NCBI RefSeq assembly: GCF_000835495.1
Contig: NW_015622546.1
Location: 3,652,955 to 3,716,954, forward strand
Reading direction: 5' to 3'
Length of the DNA: 64,000 bases
Source: Cladophialophora immunda
Taxonomy: Eukaryota > Ascomycota > Eurotiomycetes > Chaetothyriales > Herpotrichiellaceae
The notes below the pieces were generated by a model that saw nothing but the letters and a program-made list of their open reading frames with translations, ran no database searches and had not been told where the DNA came from. The position numbers and the translations under genes were made by a program. This document shows positions 43,769-55,272 of this stretch, piece after piece. The stretch's first letter is position 1, and each line of letters starts with the position of its first letter.

Positions 43769-44566
43769 ATGCACCGCCAGATGTTGCCGGAGTCAATACC
43801 TGGATCCATGACGTCCAGCCGTGCGGAGGAAAAGTTGGATGTACGAAGACGGGTGTGGAAGACGTTGCGCACAGTCGCCCGGCCAGACTCGCGTTTCCAT
43901 TTCGACTTCACCAGCTTTATTACGGACTTCGAGGGGTCAGATCGGGCGACGGCGAGGTTGGTCGAGTTGTCATCCTACAAAAACTCGACCGTCGTTTTCA
44001 TCACTCCCGACAACTGTTTAGAAGAGCTACGATTACGTGCATTGCGGGATGGAAAAACCGTGTTGATGACGACGTACGGCATTCGTCGAGGGTTTTGGGA
44101 ATTGGATCCCGTCAAAATCGAAGAGAGCCAGTACGCCAACGCGGCAATGTTGGACGGGATGGAACGACTGGGCACTCCCTTGAGTCTCGCCGACATTCTA
44201 GCCAAACGCTGGCACATCCCGTTCATGGTGACCGGCACCGGAGCCATCAACACTCGAGGAGTCCGGTTCGGCAAAGGCCACGGATTCTTCGACCTCGAAT
44301 GGGCCATCCTGTACACCCTGGGAGTCGTCGACCAGACGACCGTCGCCGCGGCCATCGTCCACGACTGCCAGGTGCTCGAGGAAGAGTTGCATCCTGAGGA
44401 ATTCGACACCCTTTGTGAGGTTGTCGTCACCCCCACCCGGGTCCTGCATGTCCCTGACGTGCAAAAGCCGACCTGCGGCGTGCTGTGGCCGCTCCTCCAG
44501 CCCAACATGTTGGAACGCATTCCCCCGCTGCAGGAACTCAAGGCGATGAGCTTGCAAAAATTGTAG
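43769..44566 (+). CDS. 5-formyltetrahydrofolate cyclo-ligase-like protein
   Basis: Single exon, 265 residues. KLDVRRRVWKTLRTVARPDS, then RLRALRDGKTVLMTTYGIRRGFWELDP and GVRFGKGHGFFDLEWAIL match the MTHFS/MTHFSD-type 5-FTHF cyclo-ligase domain; GKGHGFFDLEW replaces the GRGGGYYDR loop of the classical enzyme. The classical enzyme converts 5-formyl-THF to methenyl-THF using ATP, but this divergent group has no proven activity. ATG 43808 (MTSSRAEEK) is a possible alternative start. It lies next to a Zn2Cys6 regulator, transporter and P450, so it may belong to an accessory cluster; that link is inferred from position and one shared hexamer only. Confidence 0.78.
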   Translation: MHRQMLPESIPGSMTSSRAEEKLDVRRRVWKTLRTVARPDSRFHFDFTSFITDFEGSDRATARLVELSSYKNSTVVFITPDNCLEELRLRALRDGKTVLMTTYGIRRGFWELDPVKIEESQYANAAMLDGMERLGTPLSLADILAKRWHIPFMVTGTGAINTRGVRFGKGHGFFDLEWAILYTLGVVDQTTVAAAIVHDCQVLEEELHPEEFDTLCEVVVTPTRVLHVPDVQKPTCGVLWPLLQPNMLERIPPLQELKAMSLQKL

Positions 44567-45422
44567 CTGGGAGAACGTACGGACTACTTGCCGGATAACG
44601 GGGAGCCGATGGGGACATTCTCGGTACCCAAAAGATACACCAGAAAATCTCAGGACAAATGATTCTAATTCCTCCTATCTGTTCACCAAACTTCCCACGA
44701 GGAACCGACGTAGCTCGACGATTGTAATGTGCATGTGTCATTCCAGATGCACGTTTGATCGTTGGTCATGAGTGTATGTGTACGCATGAGGTGTCCGGTG
44801 CCCTTTCCTTCGAGTGGCCCTTCTTCCCACCTTCTCTCTCCCTCTTGAGCGGGAAATCTCAGCCGCATTGCCACAATTATCGTACATCCCCCCCGCCGGC
44901 GCCCGACAGTGGACAATCATCCCTATGTTTCTGCCGGTTGGGGCCAGTTGATGAACTGGTCCGACTGCCAACTATATCTACACGGAGTAAATCTCGACGC
45001 GGAGGAGTTTCCCGACCGACCCGCGCGAAAGTTCTACGATTCGTCCCCAAAATCAATCATCTTGGTGTTTCTGTGCCTCAGGGTGGGTGAGGACCGCGGT
45101 CCCTTCAGGCGGGTGAGCTCTTGGACTGTCCCGCACCGATAACGGGAGCGGAGGAATTCTTTGGGCTCGCCCGCCCCGCGTCTGGGGGACAGGTACCGAC
45201 ACACTTCATGACCGTGCAATACGGGAAACGTCGTATCACAAACCGTCTTTTCATCTGTCCCCCTGTCGTGCTCGGCAGCCCGGACGGGAAAGATGGTCGA
45301 CTCACCCGCACGATAGGGTGGGCAGTGGTGGACGAAAAAAAGGCGCAAGCCACGCATGCGACGTGGAGACGCTTTGATTGGAATCTGAATCGCCTGGACA
45401 GACGCGGCTTGCCCTGTAACGG
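44567..45422. other. Convergent region with unassigned open frames
   Basis: On the + strand, 44911-45080 reads DNHPYVSAGWGQLMNWSDCQLYL and onward, and 45121-45543 reads PITGAEEFFGLARPASG and onward; the minus strand 45465-45034 is also open. All are protein-like but unrecognised, lack clear start and splice signals, and the second + frame overlaps the 3' end of the Zn2Cys6 gene in antisense. I cannot decide between a small gene, a remnant and chance. Confidence 0.3.
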
Positions 45423-47594
45423 TCACCGCACCGGGTCGGCCGTGGTAAAGACGTCGCTGAACCAAGACTCAAAGTCCTCGTCGGCAGACATCGACTGGTT
45501 GTGTGCACCGGCTGCTGTGGCAGAGCCGTCGTGTGGTTCATAGACTTGCCCCTCGTAGACGAACGGTGTGGCCAGCTCGGCTGCACCCAAGAAAACCCAG
45601 TCGGCACTGAACCGCTTCACAATGTCATGGAAATCAATCGTCTTCGGGCATGGGCCTATCGATTGCCCGGGAGCTTCTATTTCCGTCATGGCTCCGTCGA
45701 CTTCTGCGAGGATGGCGCCGACCAAGAATATCCCCCGTCTGGCCAGGACGTCGTGCTTGCGGCCTTCGAGACGACTCGTGGCCGTCTGGACCAAGCCGCG
45801 AAACATTTCGTGCCGGTCTTTGGAATGTGTGGCCGCGCCCATGGCGATTTCAAAACAGAGGATGACGGCGGCCGTGATGCAGAATGCGGTGTGAGTCCAC
45901 AGACACAATTCTCCCGACGAGGCAATGTTCTCGTGTTCTCGAAGAATCGTCACGGCCGCAAATACACACGTCTTCCTTGTGCGAGCATAAGCGTCCGAGA
46001 GAAACGACCGAAAGATGAATGGCCTGTGAATCATGATGATCTAGCTCAAGTCAGTCACGAACAGTTTCACATGCGCCCAGAGTCGGTACCTTTTCCGCCG
46101 CCGTGATGGCAAGACTGCGACGGGCAATCCCCAACCAGCCCACCAGTGCCTCCTTTTGGGCGTCATGGCGAAGGAGGAAGTCGGGGATTGTCTGCACAAC
46201 GTCGCGCATCTTTTGATCCATGCGCAAAACGTGTTGGTACTGTTCTGCCAGGGGCTTTCGGGCGTTCAACGGTCCCAATCCGTCGACAAAGTCGGGCATC
46301 AATTTGGCAATCGTGGCCAACACGCGGGTATATGTACTGATGGTGGGGACCGAGTCTGGTCTGGCCACGAGGTCATGGTCATGGGCATTGCTGGCCAGAC
46401 TGGTAGAGTATTGAGCAGGATTGATGGCGTAGGAATCGGTAAAGGGGATCGCAAAGTAGTCTTGGATGATCATCTGGCACCAGACCCTTCTGCCCACTTC
46501 CTTTTCGACCGTTTCGTGCCAGGCCTCTTCGGGGGTCAAATGGGGGGACACGCCGTCTTGAATCTTGTGCACCCCCAGACACTCTGCGATCCTGATGGCG
46601 GCGCTGAAGAGGGTGGCGTTGAGCTGGCTCAATCCAAAATTGTGCGCCACCTCGGTCGAAATGACAATGGCCTGGACGGCGTAGAAGGATATGTTTTGGA
46701 GAAAGTGGCTCGTGTAGAGCACCTCGACCATGGTCTTGAACAGCTGCTGCGCCGTTTCTATGCCGGACTCGAGATCGAATTCTTCGAGAAATTGTGCACT
46801 ATTTTGGACGCAAAACAAGGTCGTGCTCAGTACAGCGTAATACAAGGCAATCCACTGGGGATGGTCGCATTTCCCCGTCTGCCAAAACGCCTGGCACTGT
46901 CTCCAAAAGGTCGGAGAGTGGATGCAGTTGTGGTGCCAGGTGATACGGGTGAGATGAAAGGATACCAATCTCTCCGCGTCGGCACAGTCTGGAAGGGTGG
47001 CCACGGCCGCCATCTGGGAGGCGGCAAAGTCAAACGACTGGCTGTTCATTGGGGACATTGCTATCCAATGCTGGCGATACAGACAGGCACAGTGTCGATG
47101 CGGATAGCAGTTGCCATTGCTGCGACCCCAAGCTAGATGCTCGACCGCCGTCACGATGGCTGAATCTTGTCCTTCGACCAAGGCCATCGAATCACTATCC
47201 AGGTGGCCATGCCCCGACTCGAGTCGGATCTTTTCAAGGCTTGCGTTGACATTCAAATTCGACCCCAATTTAAGTGACTCGATGTGATCCGTGAGTCTTC
47301 GGACAATGCTATCGATCTCGGTCGGCTGAGCTCGTTCCAAGTCCTCCCTGATCGACGTCAAGAATTGGATCTCCAGGCCGTGCTGACCCAGCCGGCGACG
47401 GATGTGGACAATCTCACGGCTGCAATTGAGTCCTAGCCGCTCGCACCGTGAACAGGGTATGGTTTTGTCACATTTTCGTTTTCGCCTGGTACATTCTGGG
47501 TCTGTATCAACGACGTGCACCTTCACTATGACGAGCAAAACTCACCCCAACAAGCCAAAGGTTGGCGCTGTGAAACACGGACTTGCGTCGACAT
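45423..47594 (-). CDS. Zn2Cys6 fungal transcription factor
   Basis: Exons 47594-47546, 47495-46090 and 46040-45423 (minus strand) give 690 residues. Splicing the 49-nt first exon completes the zinc cluster: ACWECTRRKRKCDKTIPCSRC, with Cys at 15, 18, 25, 31, 34 and 41, i.e. C-x2-C-x6-C-x5-C-x2-C-x6-C. Without that exon the first two Cys ligands cannot be complete. A middle homology region follows (about 180-480: FHLTRITWHHNCIHSPTFWRQC, AIRIAECLGVHKIQDG). The last exon continues with IIMIHRPFIFRSFLSDAYARTR. Such factors usually bind paired CGG/CCG triplets and often control neighbouring genes. The adjacent MFS/P450 intergenic dyad CCGTGA-N6-TCACGG is a natural candidate target, and a TCACGG half-site lies 28 bp upstream of its own ATG. 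Confidence 0.9.
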
Positions 47595-48056
47595 GAAGTC
47601 GATCCCAGGGGGTGCCTGACTTCACGGCATCGAGGTGGCTTCGCAGGATGAATTTACGCCGCCATTGGCGGATTAGACAGGAGGCGCAGAATTGGGAGAA
47701 GGTGAACTTCTTGCAAGGTCGGGCTTTAGGAAATATACTCCTTCTAGTCCAGTACGTTCCCGCACTCTACCTTGGGTGTGCCGATTCGTTCCCAGACACC
47801 CCACCACTGACACGTCCCTCGGAATAGAGCCTCTCGCGCTAGGACACCTTCGACACTTGTCAAGGGTCCGAGTTTCGTTAGTAGCGTCTGGACGAAGCCG
47901 GCCTAGACGCAGATAACGACTAAACTAAAGAGATACCGAAGAGAAGGGTATCCCAAGAGGCTGCGTCCAACGTGAGCACTACAAGTATATATACAGTTTC
48001 GACTCAACAATCCAGAACATGCTCTGAACTTTCCTCCACGGTATGGCCTTCTGGAG
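47595..48056. other. Intergenic upstream of the Zn2Cys6 gene
   Basis: Promoter of the regulator (transcribed leftward) and 3' region of the MFS gene. TCACGG occurs at 47622-47627. No gene is supported. Confidence 0.5.
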
Positions 48057-49711
48057 TTACTTTGCAAGTCTCGACATGGCCCTGATCTTGGGACCAAAAA
48101 AGTAGAGCACATAGACCAGGACCACCAATCCGACCGAGATGAACCCCAACACTGCCATTGCCCGTTTGGCGCTCATATTCTCAAACATGATGATTCCTGG
48201 GAAAAATCAATCTCGGGTTCTTGCCCGTCGCCTGGAGAAAACTCACCAATATGTGTACACGCTCCCGCGATGGCGAAAGATGGTATGCAAAATGCAGCAA
48301 TGGCCGAAGCAGCAAAGTTGGAGTAGCTGTCCGCAATATAATTGAGCATGCTCAACCAGAGAAGAGGGTCGCAAAATCCCAATACAGTGCCAGCAATAAT
48401 GGGCGACCAGTAGTTGGTGTTGCCGTCGCAGGTGAAGGCAAACCATAGTAGGGACACTGGGAATAGCCAGACAGTGACGAGCGAAGTCAGGAATCGAGCT
48501 TCTGGGCGAGCGTGTCCGTGCTTGATTCGATCTTTGGTAAACAATCGAGTCTGGACTGGTAAGAATAGAAACACGATAAAGGCACCCACGACGAAATTGA
48601 GATACGTCAAGTCGGCTCCCATGTAACTGGCGCGAGTTAGTATGCGATCACGCAAGACGAGAGGAATTTCGTCTCCTCGACACCACTTACGAGAGACCAT
48701 TATTGACCACGAACACATTCCACACGCCATCGAGGTAGAGATATAGCAGACCATAGGCGAATCCGTTGAACACGCCCAAAAAAAGCACAATGGGTTCGGT
48801 GGCCAGGATACGCAGGGCCATTGTCACCACAAATACCGTCTCGCGGAGAACGTCGAAGCGTTGGTGAGCAACCACATTCTCCTCGGGGTCCGGGTTCTGT
48901 TGACGCCTGGCAGCATTCCTGATCACCACCCGGGGCAGCGTTTCGGGGATGAAGCACATGCCGATGGCAAAGGCACCGCCAATGATCACACTAAAAACGT
49001 CAGTGCCGGGGTCGCGTGGCGTTCGAGGGGGGGAGGCTGCACGTACTTGATCCAGAATATCCAAGGCCGCCCCATGTTGATGTTTTCCACGATCAACTCG
49101 CCCACCGGAGATCCAATGCCCGGGCCGACGTTGGCACTCATGACGAACAGGGCCATGGGCTGGCCTGCGCCATCCAGAGATCCGTACAGGTCCGCCACCG
49201 TCCCAGCCACGTTGGTGAGCGCCGTGCTCCCGGCCGCCCCGGCCAAAAATTGAAAGATGATGAGCATTGGCAGATTGAGTGCCAGGGCGGTGCCGATGTT
49301 GAGCAGGGCAAACAGTGCCATCGACCCGACGTACACCCATTTTCGCCCTTCAAGGTCACTCAAAGGCCCGAGAAACACGGGTCCGACCGCAGTCCCCAAG
49401 ATAAACATGCTCTGGCCCAGAGTGACGGTCTGTTCGGTGCCGCCATAGCGCTCTTGGATCAATCCCTTCGCCGACGCGTAAGTCGTCGATGACATGGTGA
49501 CAAACACTTGGAGCAGGCAGTAGACAGTGACAATCGTCCACTTTTTCCAAGCCGACCAGTGAATCGGATGGTCGACGTGACTGGCCTTGATGTGTTGCAA
49601 TGCCACCGTCGGGTCTCTTTCAACACAGTCAGTCCCTGGAACTCCCAGCTCCGTGGACGAAGCATTGGCCGCGCGAGGAGCCTTTTCATCTTGCTCGAGG
49701 AACCCCGTCAT
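48057..49711 (-). CDS. MFS transporter, polyamine/drug (TPO1/DHA1)-like
   Basis: Exons 49711-49047, 48990-48691, 48626-48247 and 48196-48057 (minus strand) give 494 residues with about 12 membrane segments. The DHA1 motif A between TM2 and TM3 reads GPLSDLEGRKWVYV. The spliced joins FWI-N-VIIGGAF, NNGLS-YMGADL and THIG-IIMFENM are exact in phase and typical of the family. Members export drugs, polyamines or fungal metabolites across the plasma membrane by proton antiport. The hydrophilic N-terminus (1-65) is usual. It is divergent from the P450 over a 776-bp shared promoter and follows the Zn2Cys6 regulator, suggesting efflux linked to the P450 product or substrate. Confidence 0.88.
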
Positions 49712-50487
49712 TTCGAAGAAATCACAAGGCTGTGAAAAACTTTTGACGGTCGAATGGATCGAGGACGAGGCGGAGATCACAATTGAGATAGTTCGGACAA
49801 AACTGTTAGCAACGACGGTTTATATAAGTTGTATGACTTGTGCCAGAAGGGTAAACCCACGGCTTTGGCGTCACCAAACCTTCATCACAGCCTCCAGATA
49901 TGGTTCTGGCACTTTGGTCTTGGCCATGAAGCTGAGTGATAAGGGCCACCTCGAGGATAAGGGGGCCTTATCATGACTTCGAAGCCGTGAGCGTATTCAC
50001 GGACGCCAGATGAACGTTGATAGAGACGTCCTCACTGATATCAGCCAGAAAGGGAAGCCCTGAGACGCTGTGACTGAAATGACAATACGTCTCGTACGAG
50101 ACGATACGGTATTTCTTTTGCTTGACACCGGCCTTGCGTAAAGCTTCCGACCACGGCTGAGCTTCAAGTTCATCTTTTTCAGAGATATGAAGGAACCAAA
50201 GTCAAGCCCACGGGGAGACCACCGATCCCAGGCCCTTGAGCGTCCGGAGGACACCGTGACGGACGAGAAGGAAGATAAGGCCGCATTTCTTGACCACAGC
50301 CGACCACACGGTAGCGGATCTGATAAGACACAAAATTTCGAAGAAAAGGTGTTGCAGGAACCACACATTCATTGCTTCTTTATACATCATCGCTCGCTTG
50401 ATCTCGTGATGCCTCCCTGAGTGGCCCATCCTCACCGTACAACCAGAAACATCTTTTCACATCGACTCCGAGACTCGCCAATCCAGG
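49712..50487. promoter_or_regulatory. Shared divergent promoter of the MFS and P450 genes
   Basis: The 776-bp region separates the two divergent starts. It contains the perfect dyad CCGTGA-GCGTAT-TCACGG at 49985-50002 and another CCGTGA at 50254-50259. CCG-N12-CGG spacing fits recognition by a dimeric Zn2Cys6 protein, and such a gene lies immediately next to the MFS gene. Confidence 0.55.
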
Positions 50488-52219
50488 ATGAATAGTCACC
50501 CACAGGCAAACGACGTTTTGTCGGGAGTCTCTGGGCCAACTTTGGCGTTGAGATGGCCTGCCGTTGGCGCTATCGGACTCACTCTGGCAGTCCTCCTTTT
50601 CATCGTAAGCGACACACAGCCACACTTGCTCATTATCCACACTTACGGAATGACTGAAGTGGGCGGCGTATCAAACGAATTATCCTAGCATCGCCAACCT
50701 CCCCGAAGCCCCGGGATCCTTTCCCTTTGTCGGCCACTTGCCATGTTTGGGTGGTCGATTGGGGGTGAACGACGCCGACGTCTTTTCGAGATGGAGTCGA
50801 CAGCTGGCGTCGGGAATCTATCAGATCAAACTTGGGTATCAACGGACCGTCATCGTCAGTTCTTGGGCCGTCATGGAGGAGCTCTTCGTTTCCAAGAACA
50901 GTTCCATGTTGGACCGCGTGCACCAACATGGGTTTTCGGACTACATTGGCCTCGACATATCCGGGTCTTCCTTGACTCCGGATGTGAAGAAGTGCAGAGC
51001 CGCTGCGGTTGTACGTGACGAATTTTTCTTCGACCTGACCAAGCCCGTCCTGACGTTTGATAGAGAGCTCTTGGAAAATCAATGTGGCATGGATATTACA
51101 AACTGATTGAGCCCGACTCGGTCAAGTTCATCACCAAGATTTACGAGAGTGGGAGGAACGGACAAGTTCCCCTCGAGACATATCCGTGGCTACGTCAGGT
51201 TCGTCGCCACAAAAGCATCTGCCGTCGAACGCTAACCGGCGTAGATTATGTTCAATTTGGCCCTGCACATGACATACGGGATTCGAGTCGGAGATTTTGA
51301 TGAAGAACTGTCCACTCGACTATTGAACAGTCTGAATGTCATTACAGAATGTCGTGGTTCGACTGCCGAATATCGTCACTACGTGCCACTCCTTCGAGCG
51401 TGGCCGTCCTCGAAATCCAAGCTTATTGCCGCCGCCGAAGAACGGGATAGATGTGCCAAGGTCTTGCACGAGCAATACAAGCGCAGAGCGGAAGAAGGAA
51501 AGGCTCCCGACTGTCTGGTGTCGTCGCTGAGTGCCGAGCGATTGACGCCGGAGGAGTTGTTCGGCACCTGTATGTCTATACTCCAGGCCGCACCGGACAC
51601 GGTCTCTTCGAGCACTTATCAGTGCATGGCATGGCTGTGTAGCGCGCAAGGACAGGTGTTCCAGGAAGAGTGTCTGGAAAACATTCTGGAGGTTTACGGC
51701 GACCGAGATCTGGCCTGGGACATGGCCTTTCGTGAAGAAAAGGTTCCCCTGCTGGTTTCGCTGTACAAGGAGACGCTGCGCTTCTATGCCACGTCCGCCT
51801 TCAACATGCGCCGCACGTCAAAAGAAGTGACTGTCGGAGACGCCACGCTCCCCAAAGGCATGGGCGTGACGATGAATATTCGAGGGGTCAACCACGACCC
51901 CGAACATTACGGCCCGGATGCCCTGATGTTCAACCCCCGAAGATTTCTCAAGGACACGTCGTCGTATCTCCCACACCTCACCTTTGGTACAGGATCGCGC
52001 ATCTGCCCTGCTTACATGATCGCCAACCGAATCATCTACGCCATGCTCCTTCGACTCATCTTGGCTTTCAGACTCAAACAGGTCCCAGGAACAAGGCTCC
52101 CGTCAATTGGCAGAGTCGATTTCTCCGACGCCATGGGGCTGATTGCCGTGCCCCGAGCGTACGATTGCGCATTCACCGCTAGAGATGACGCGTGGCTGAA
52201 GAACAAATTGGTAGGATGA
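50488..52219 (+). CDS. Cytochrome P450, CYP504-like (phenylacetate-hydroxylase type)
   Basis: Exons 50488-50604, 50660-51010, 51064-51198 and 51245-52219 give 525 residues. A membrane anchor (about 27-40) is followed by PSIANLPEAPGSFPFVGHL. The join KKCRAAAV-RALGKSMWHGYYKL rebuilds the C-helix region, and SLYKETLRFY has the ExxR pair. The haem loop is FGTGSRICPA (448-457, C455), with Ala in place of the usual final Gly. The tail RVDFSDAMGLIAVPRAYDC resembles CYP504 phenylacetate or 3-hydroxyphenylacetate hydroxylases, but similarity is partial and the position in an accessory cluster argues for another aromatic substrate. The first intron ends in an AAG acceptor; the alternative CTAG at 50688 breaks the frame. 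Confidence 0.83.
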
Positions 52220-53696
52220 GACCGGAAAAGTGACATATGTCTACGAGTGCTCTCTCCCTCACACCAACACTGTACATTTACTTCTCAACGTCCAATGTAT
52301 AGAAGGCGGATCTAGATTTGAAATGACCGAGTCGACGTTCTGTCGGAAGAAATGTGTGTACCACAGGCCCTCCTCCGGGATGCGATGTTTGTGGATCGTT
52401 TTGTGGTGCGGATGGGTTCGACGAAAAGTCACGATTGACCCGACAAAAGCCGTGGTCGAGCAGCTGAAAACCTGTGGCTGATGTGGGATGGTCGTCAAGT
52501 CTTTGTGCAGGACACAGCGGGACACTCCTATGGTCAATTGTTTGTTCCGTGGGCCATATACCACCATCCTCGGCGGCGAATCCTGACCTTTCCAGATGTC
52601 CATTTCGGTTTCCGGACCTGACACACATCGCCTGAGCCATGACTGAGCCATTCTGTCCTATCCAGAGAGCTCCTCGATGTAAGTCCTCATTCATGGGTCT
52701 CAGATATATAGTACGGTCAGTTTGAAGTAAGGCCTGGCGACTGCGCTGCTCCAGGTAGATGTACTGTTGAATAGTAGGTCCGATTAGTCTTCTCTCTATA
52801 GGGGTAAACTCTATCGTTCAACCCGTGGAGGAGCCTCTCGGTCCTGTAGTCGCGGCGGACAGTAGGCAATAACTAACATTTATGGCTGTGGAATCAGTTG
52901 TTCCGTCATATGCAATGGTCGCTTCGGCAAGTTTCCTTCCAGCCACAGTGAAATACCAGCAGGATTACTTAGTGGCTTGGACATGCTTGGCCCGTCTTAT
53001 GCGGCCTATACTAGTATACACTAAGGGAATCCAATTGCTAGTTCGACCAATGGAATCCCAGAGCAAAAGCCGACAGATATTCTGGCATCCGTTGAATCAT
53101 AAGGTATGAGCTACACACCTGAAGAATCCGTGCGGCTCAGAGCGCAGTAGAGGAAAGGTCAACAAAGATGATGGTCACTGACGAATCGTCCATAATTTCG
53201 AGGAAGTCTTTGCGGAGCATTTAGAGCCTCGAAAGCTAGTCTCTCCAGCTATCAAGTACATGCGAGGACTCTTGGCTCTAATGACGAATTAAAGCCAATG
53301 AGTTGTATCATTCGTCTTCATCAACCTCTTGCGCTTGCCAGCAAGCCCCTAGAATAGCCAAAAGATAAGAGATTTCGTACCTTTCGTACATAAAACGTAT
53401 ACTCTACGGCCGGAAAATCTTTCCCCGAGATGAAATTCGAAGCATACGAAGAGCCTCGGTTTCCCACGGCAACTTAACATGTTGAACACACCCAGGATTT
53501 GGAAACTGAGGTCTCAACAGGTTGCTTGATGCCGATGGCCTCGGAATTTAATCTGTGGGATGTCAACCCGATATAGAATCGACCTATAAAGTCGACGTTG
53601 TTGCTACATCTTGAATGCTCATTTCTTCAAACAGCCATACAAATCATCTCTGCACTACTTCCCAGATTTGTCGTCGTTATTTCGCACATCGTCGCA
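52220..53696. other. Intergenic region, SCPx-type thiolase promoter
   Basis: About 1.5 kb. The minus strand is open in two frames at about 52259-52694 without a recognised motif or clear start; I do not call a gene. CCTCGG occurs at 52568-52573, 53454-53459 and 53539-53544; the last two are about 240 and 155 bp upstream of the thiolase ATG. Confidence 0.5.
53454..53544 (+). promoter_or_regulatory. Two CCTCGG elements upstream of the thiolase
   Basis: CCTCGG at 53454-53459 and 53539-53544. In Aspergillus, this hexamer is the in vitro binding core of the fatty-acid regulators FarA and FarB and is common upstream of peroxisomal genes. Here the function is inferred. Confidence 0.5.
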
Positions 53697-55272
53697 ATGC
53701 CTCGACCAGCAGCTCCCGTCTACGTTCTCGGTGTGGGAATGACGAAATTTCTCAAACCGAGGGGAAAGGTTGAATGTAAGTCATGCATCCAACCTGATCG
53801 ACTCTTATACTAACTTCGGAGACACCGAGAGTAAATCTCCCCATCAATGAGGTCCGATAGTGCCAGGAAGATACGAATTTATCTGTCTATCCTGGCGACA
53901 TGTCTTTAGTGCTAATAACAAATCAGTTGCTTTCGAAGCCGGTATCAAGGCCATGCTTGACGCTCGCATCAACTATGATGATGTTGATCAGGGCATCGGC
54001 TGCTATGTCTACGGCGACTCTACGACTGCTCAGCGGGTTTTCTATCAATTCGGCATGACTTCAATTCCTATATATAATGTCAACAGTAACTGCTCCACCG
54101 GAAGTAGTGGCTTGAACATGGCAAGGCAGACGGTTGCGTACGGCGCCGCAGACTGTGTACTTGTCGTCGGTTTCGAAAAGATGTTTCCCGGCAGTCTGAA
54201 AGGATTCTGGAATGACCGTGAGTCTCCTATGGCGACAACTGCCCTGATGCTGCAGGACACCGCAGGATTTACAAACTCCCCTATGGCTGCTCAACTCTTC
54301 GGCAATGCTGCCCGAGAATATATCAAGAAGTACGGCGCTACGGACGAGGACTTCGCTGAAATCGCCCGCATCAATCATGAACACAGCAAGCGAAATCCCT
54401 ACGCACAATTTCAAGAAGAATACACCTTGGAGGAGATTCAACAGGCACCGATGATCCATGCGCCGATGACAAAACTACAATGCTGCCCGACCTCTGATGG
54501 TGCGGCGGCCGTTGTCCTCGTTTCCCAGGCGTTCCTAGACAAGAGACCACACCTAAGATCTCAAGCAGTTCAGATTATTGGTCAGCACCTCGCCACAGAC
54601 TCTCCAGATCTCTTCAGTCGATCTGCAATCGATCTTTGTGGCTATCATATGACTGAGATTGCCGCGAAGGAAGCCTTCAAACAGGCTGGGATCACTCCTG
54701 ACGACGTGAGCGTGGTTGAATTGCATGATTGCTTCAGCGCCAACGAGATGATCTTGCTTAATTCTATTGGATTGGCACCTGTGGGAAAAGCACACGAACT
54801 CGTTCGTAAAGGTGGGATTACCTATGGTGGTAAATACGTGATTAATCCCTCTGGGGGTTTGATCTCGAAAGGCCATCCTCTCGGTACGTCGAAAACCCAC
54901 AAGCATCCGGTCTACGTATACTGATAGGTATTGTTAGGAGCAACTGGCCTTGCTCAATGCGCCGAGCTCGTGTGGCACCTTCGAGGCTGGGCCAACAACC
55001 GGCTAGTCAAGGACAAAGACACCCGATACGCGCTCCAACAAAACCTTGGCCTGGGTGGTGCTTCTATTGTCACAATCTACAAACGCGCTGATGGCAAAAA
55101 AGCCACACCTGTCTCAGACGAGGAAGTTGGCAAAATCACTGGGCTCGGATACAACCCGGCCACTCAAGCGAAAGGCTTTACCAGTGAGGATGTTGCACGC
55201 ACAGTGTCCAGAAAGCATTTCTCCAAATTCGCCCTTCAGGATGTTCAGGACAAGGTCCAGGCAAGATTCTAG
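53697..55272 (+). CDS. SCP2/SCPx-type peroxisomal thiolase
   Basis: Exons 53697-53775, 53822-53830, 53927-54883 and 54938-55272 give 459 residues. The 9-nt second exon is needed to restore KVEYTEIAFEAGIKAML. Thiolase landmarks: the acylation Cys C85 in NSNCSTGSSG, the His in CGYHMTEIAA-VELHDCF and the splice-joined GGLISKGHPLGATGLAQC near the C-terminus. The protein is the thiolase half of SCPx without the sterol-carrier domain. SCPx-type thiolases cleave 3-oxoacyl-CoA including 2-methyl-branched and sterol side-chain substrates in peroxisomes. The C-terminus is ARF, a weak variant of PTS1. It heads a row of peroxisome-type genes. Confidence 0.9.
53822..53830 (+). other. Nine-nucleotide microexon of the thiolase gene
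   Basis: ACACCGAGA lies between an upstream intron (53776-53821, with TACTAAC just before its GGAG end) and a downstream intron (53831-53926, GTAAAT donor, CAG acceptor). It supplies the residues Y-T-E and the first base of the next codon. Confidence 0.75.

Noticed and set aside
50660..50688. CTAG at 50688 as acceptor of the first CYP504-like intron
   Set aside because: It puts the following exon out of phase; the AAG acceptor at 50659 restores PSIANLPEAPG in frame.
52259..52694. Two open minus-strand frames after the CYP504-like gene
   Set aside because: No recognised motif, no clear splice or start signal; two overlapping open frames suggest chance in a stop-poor stretch.
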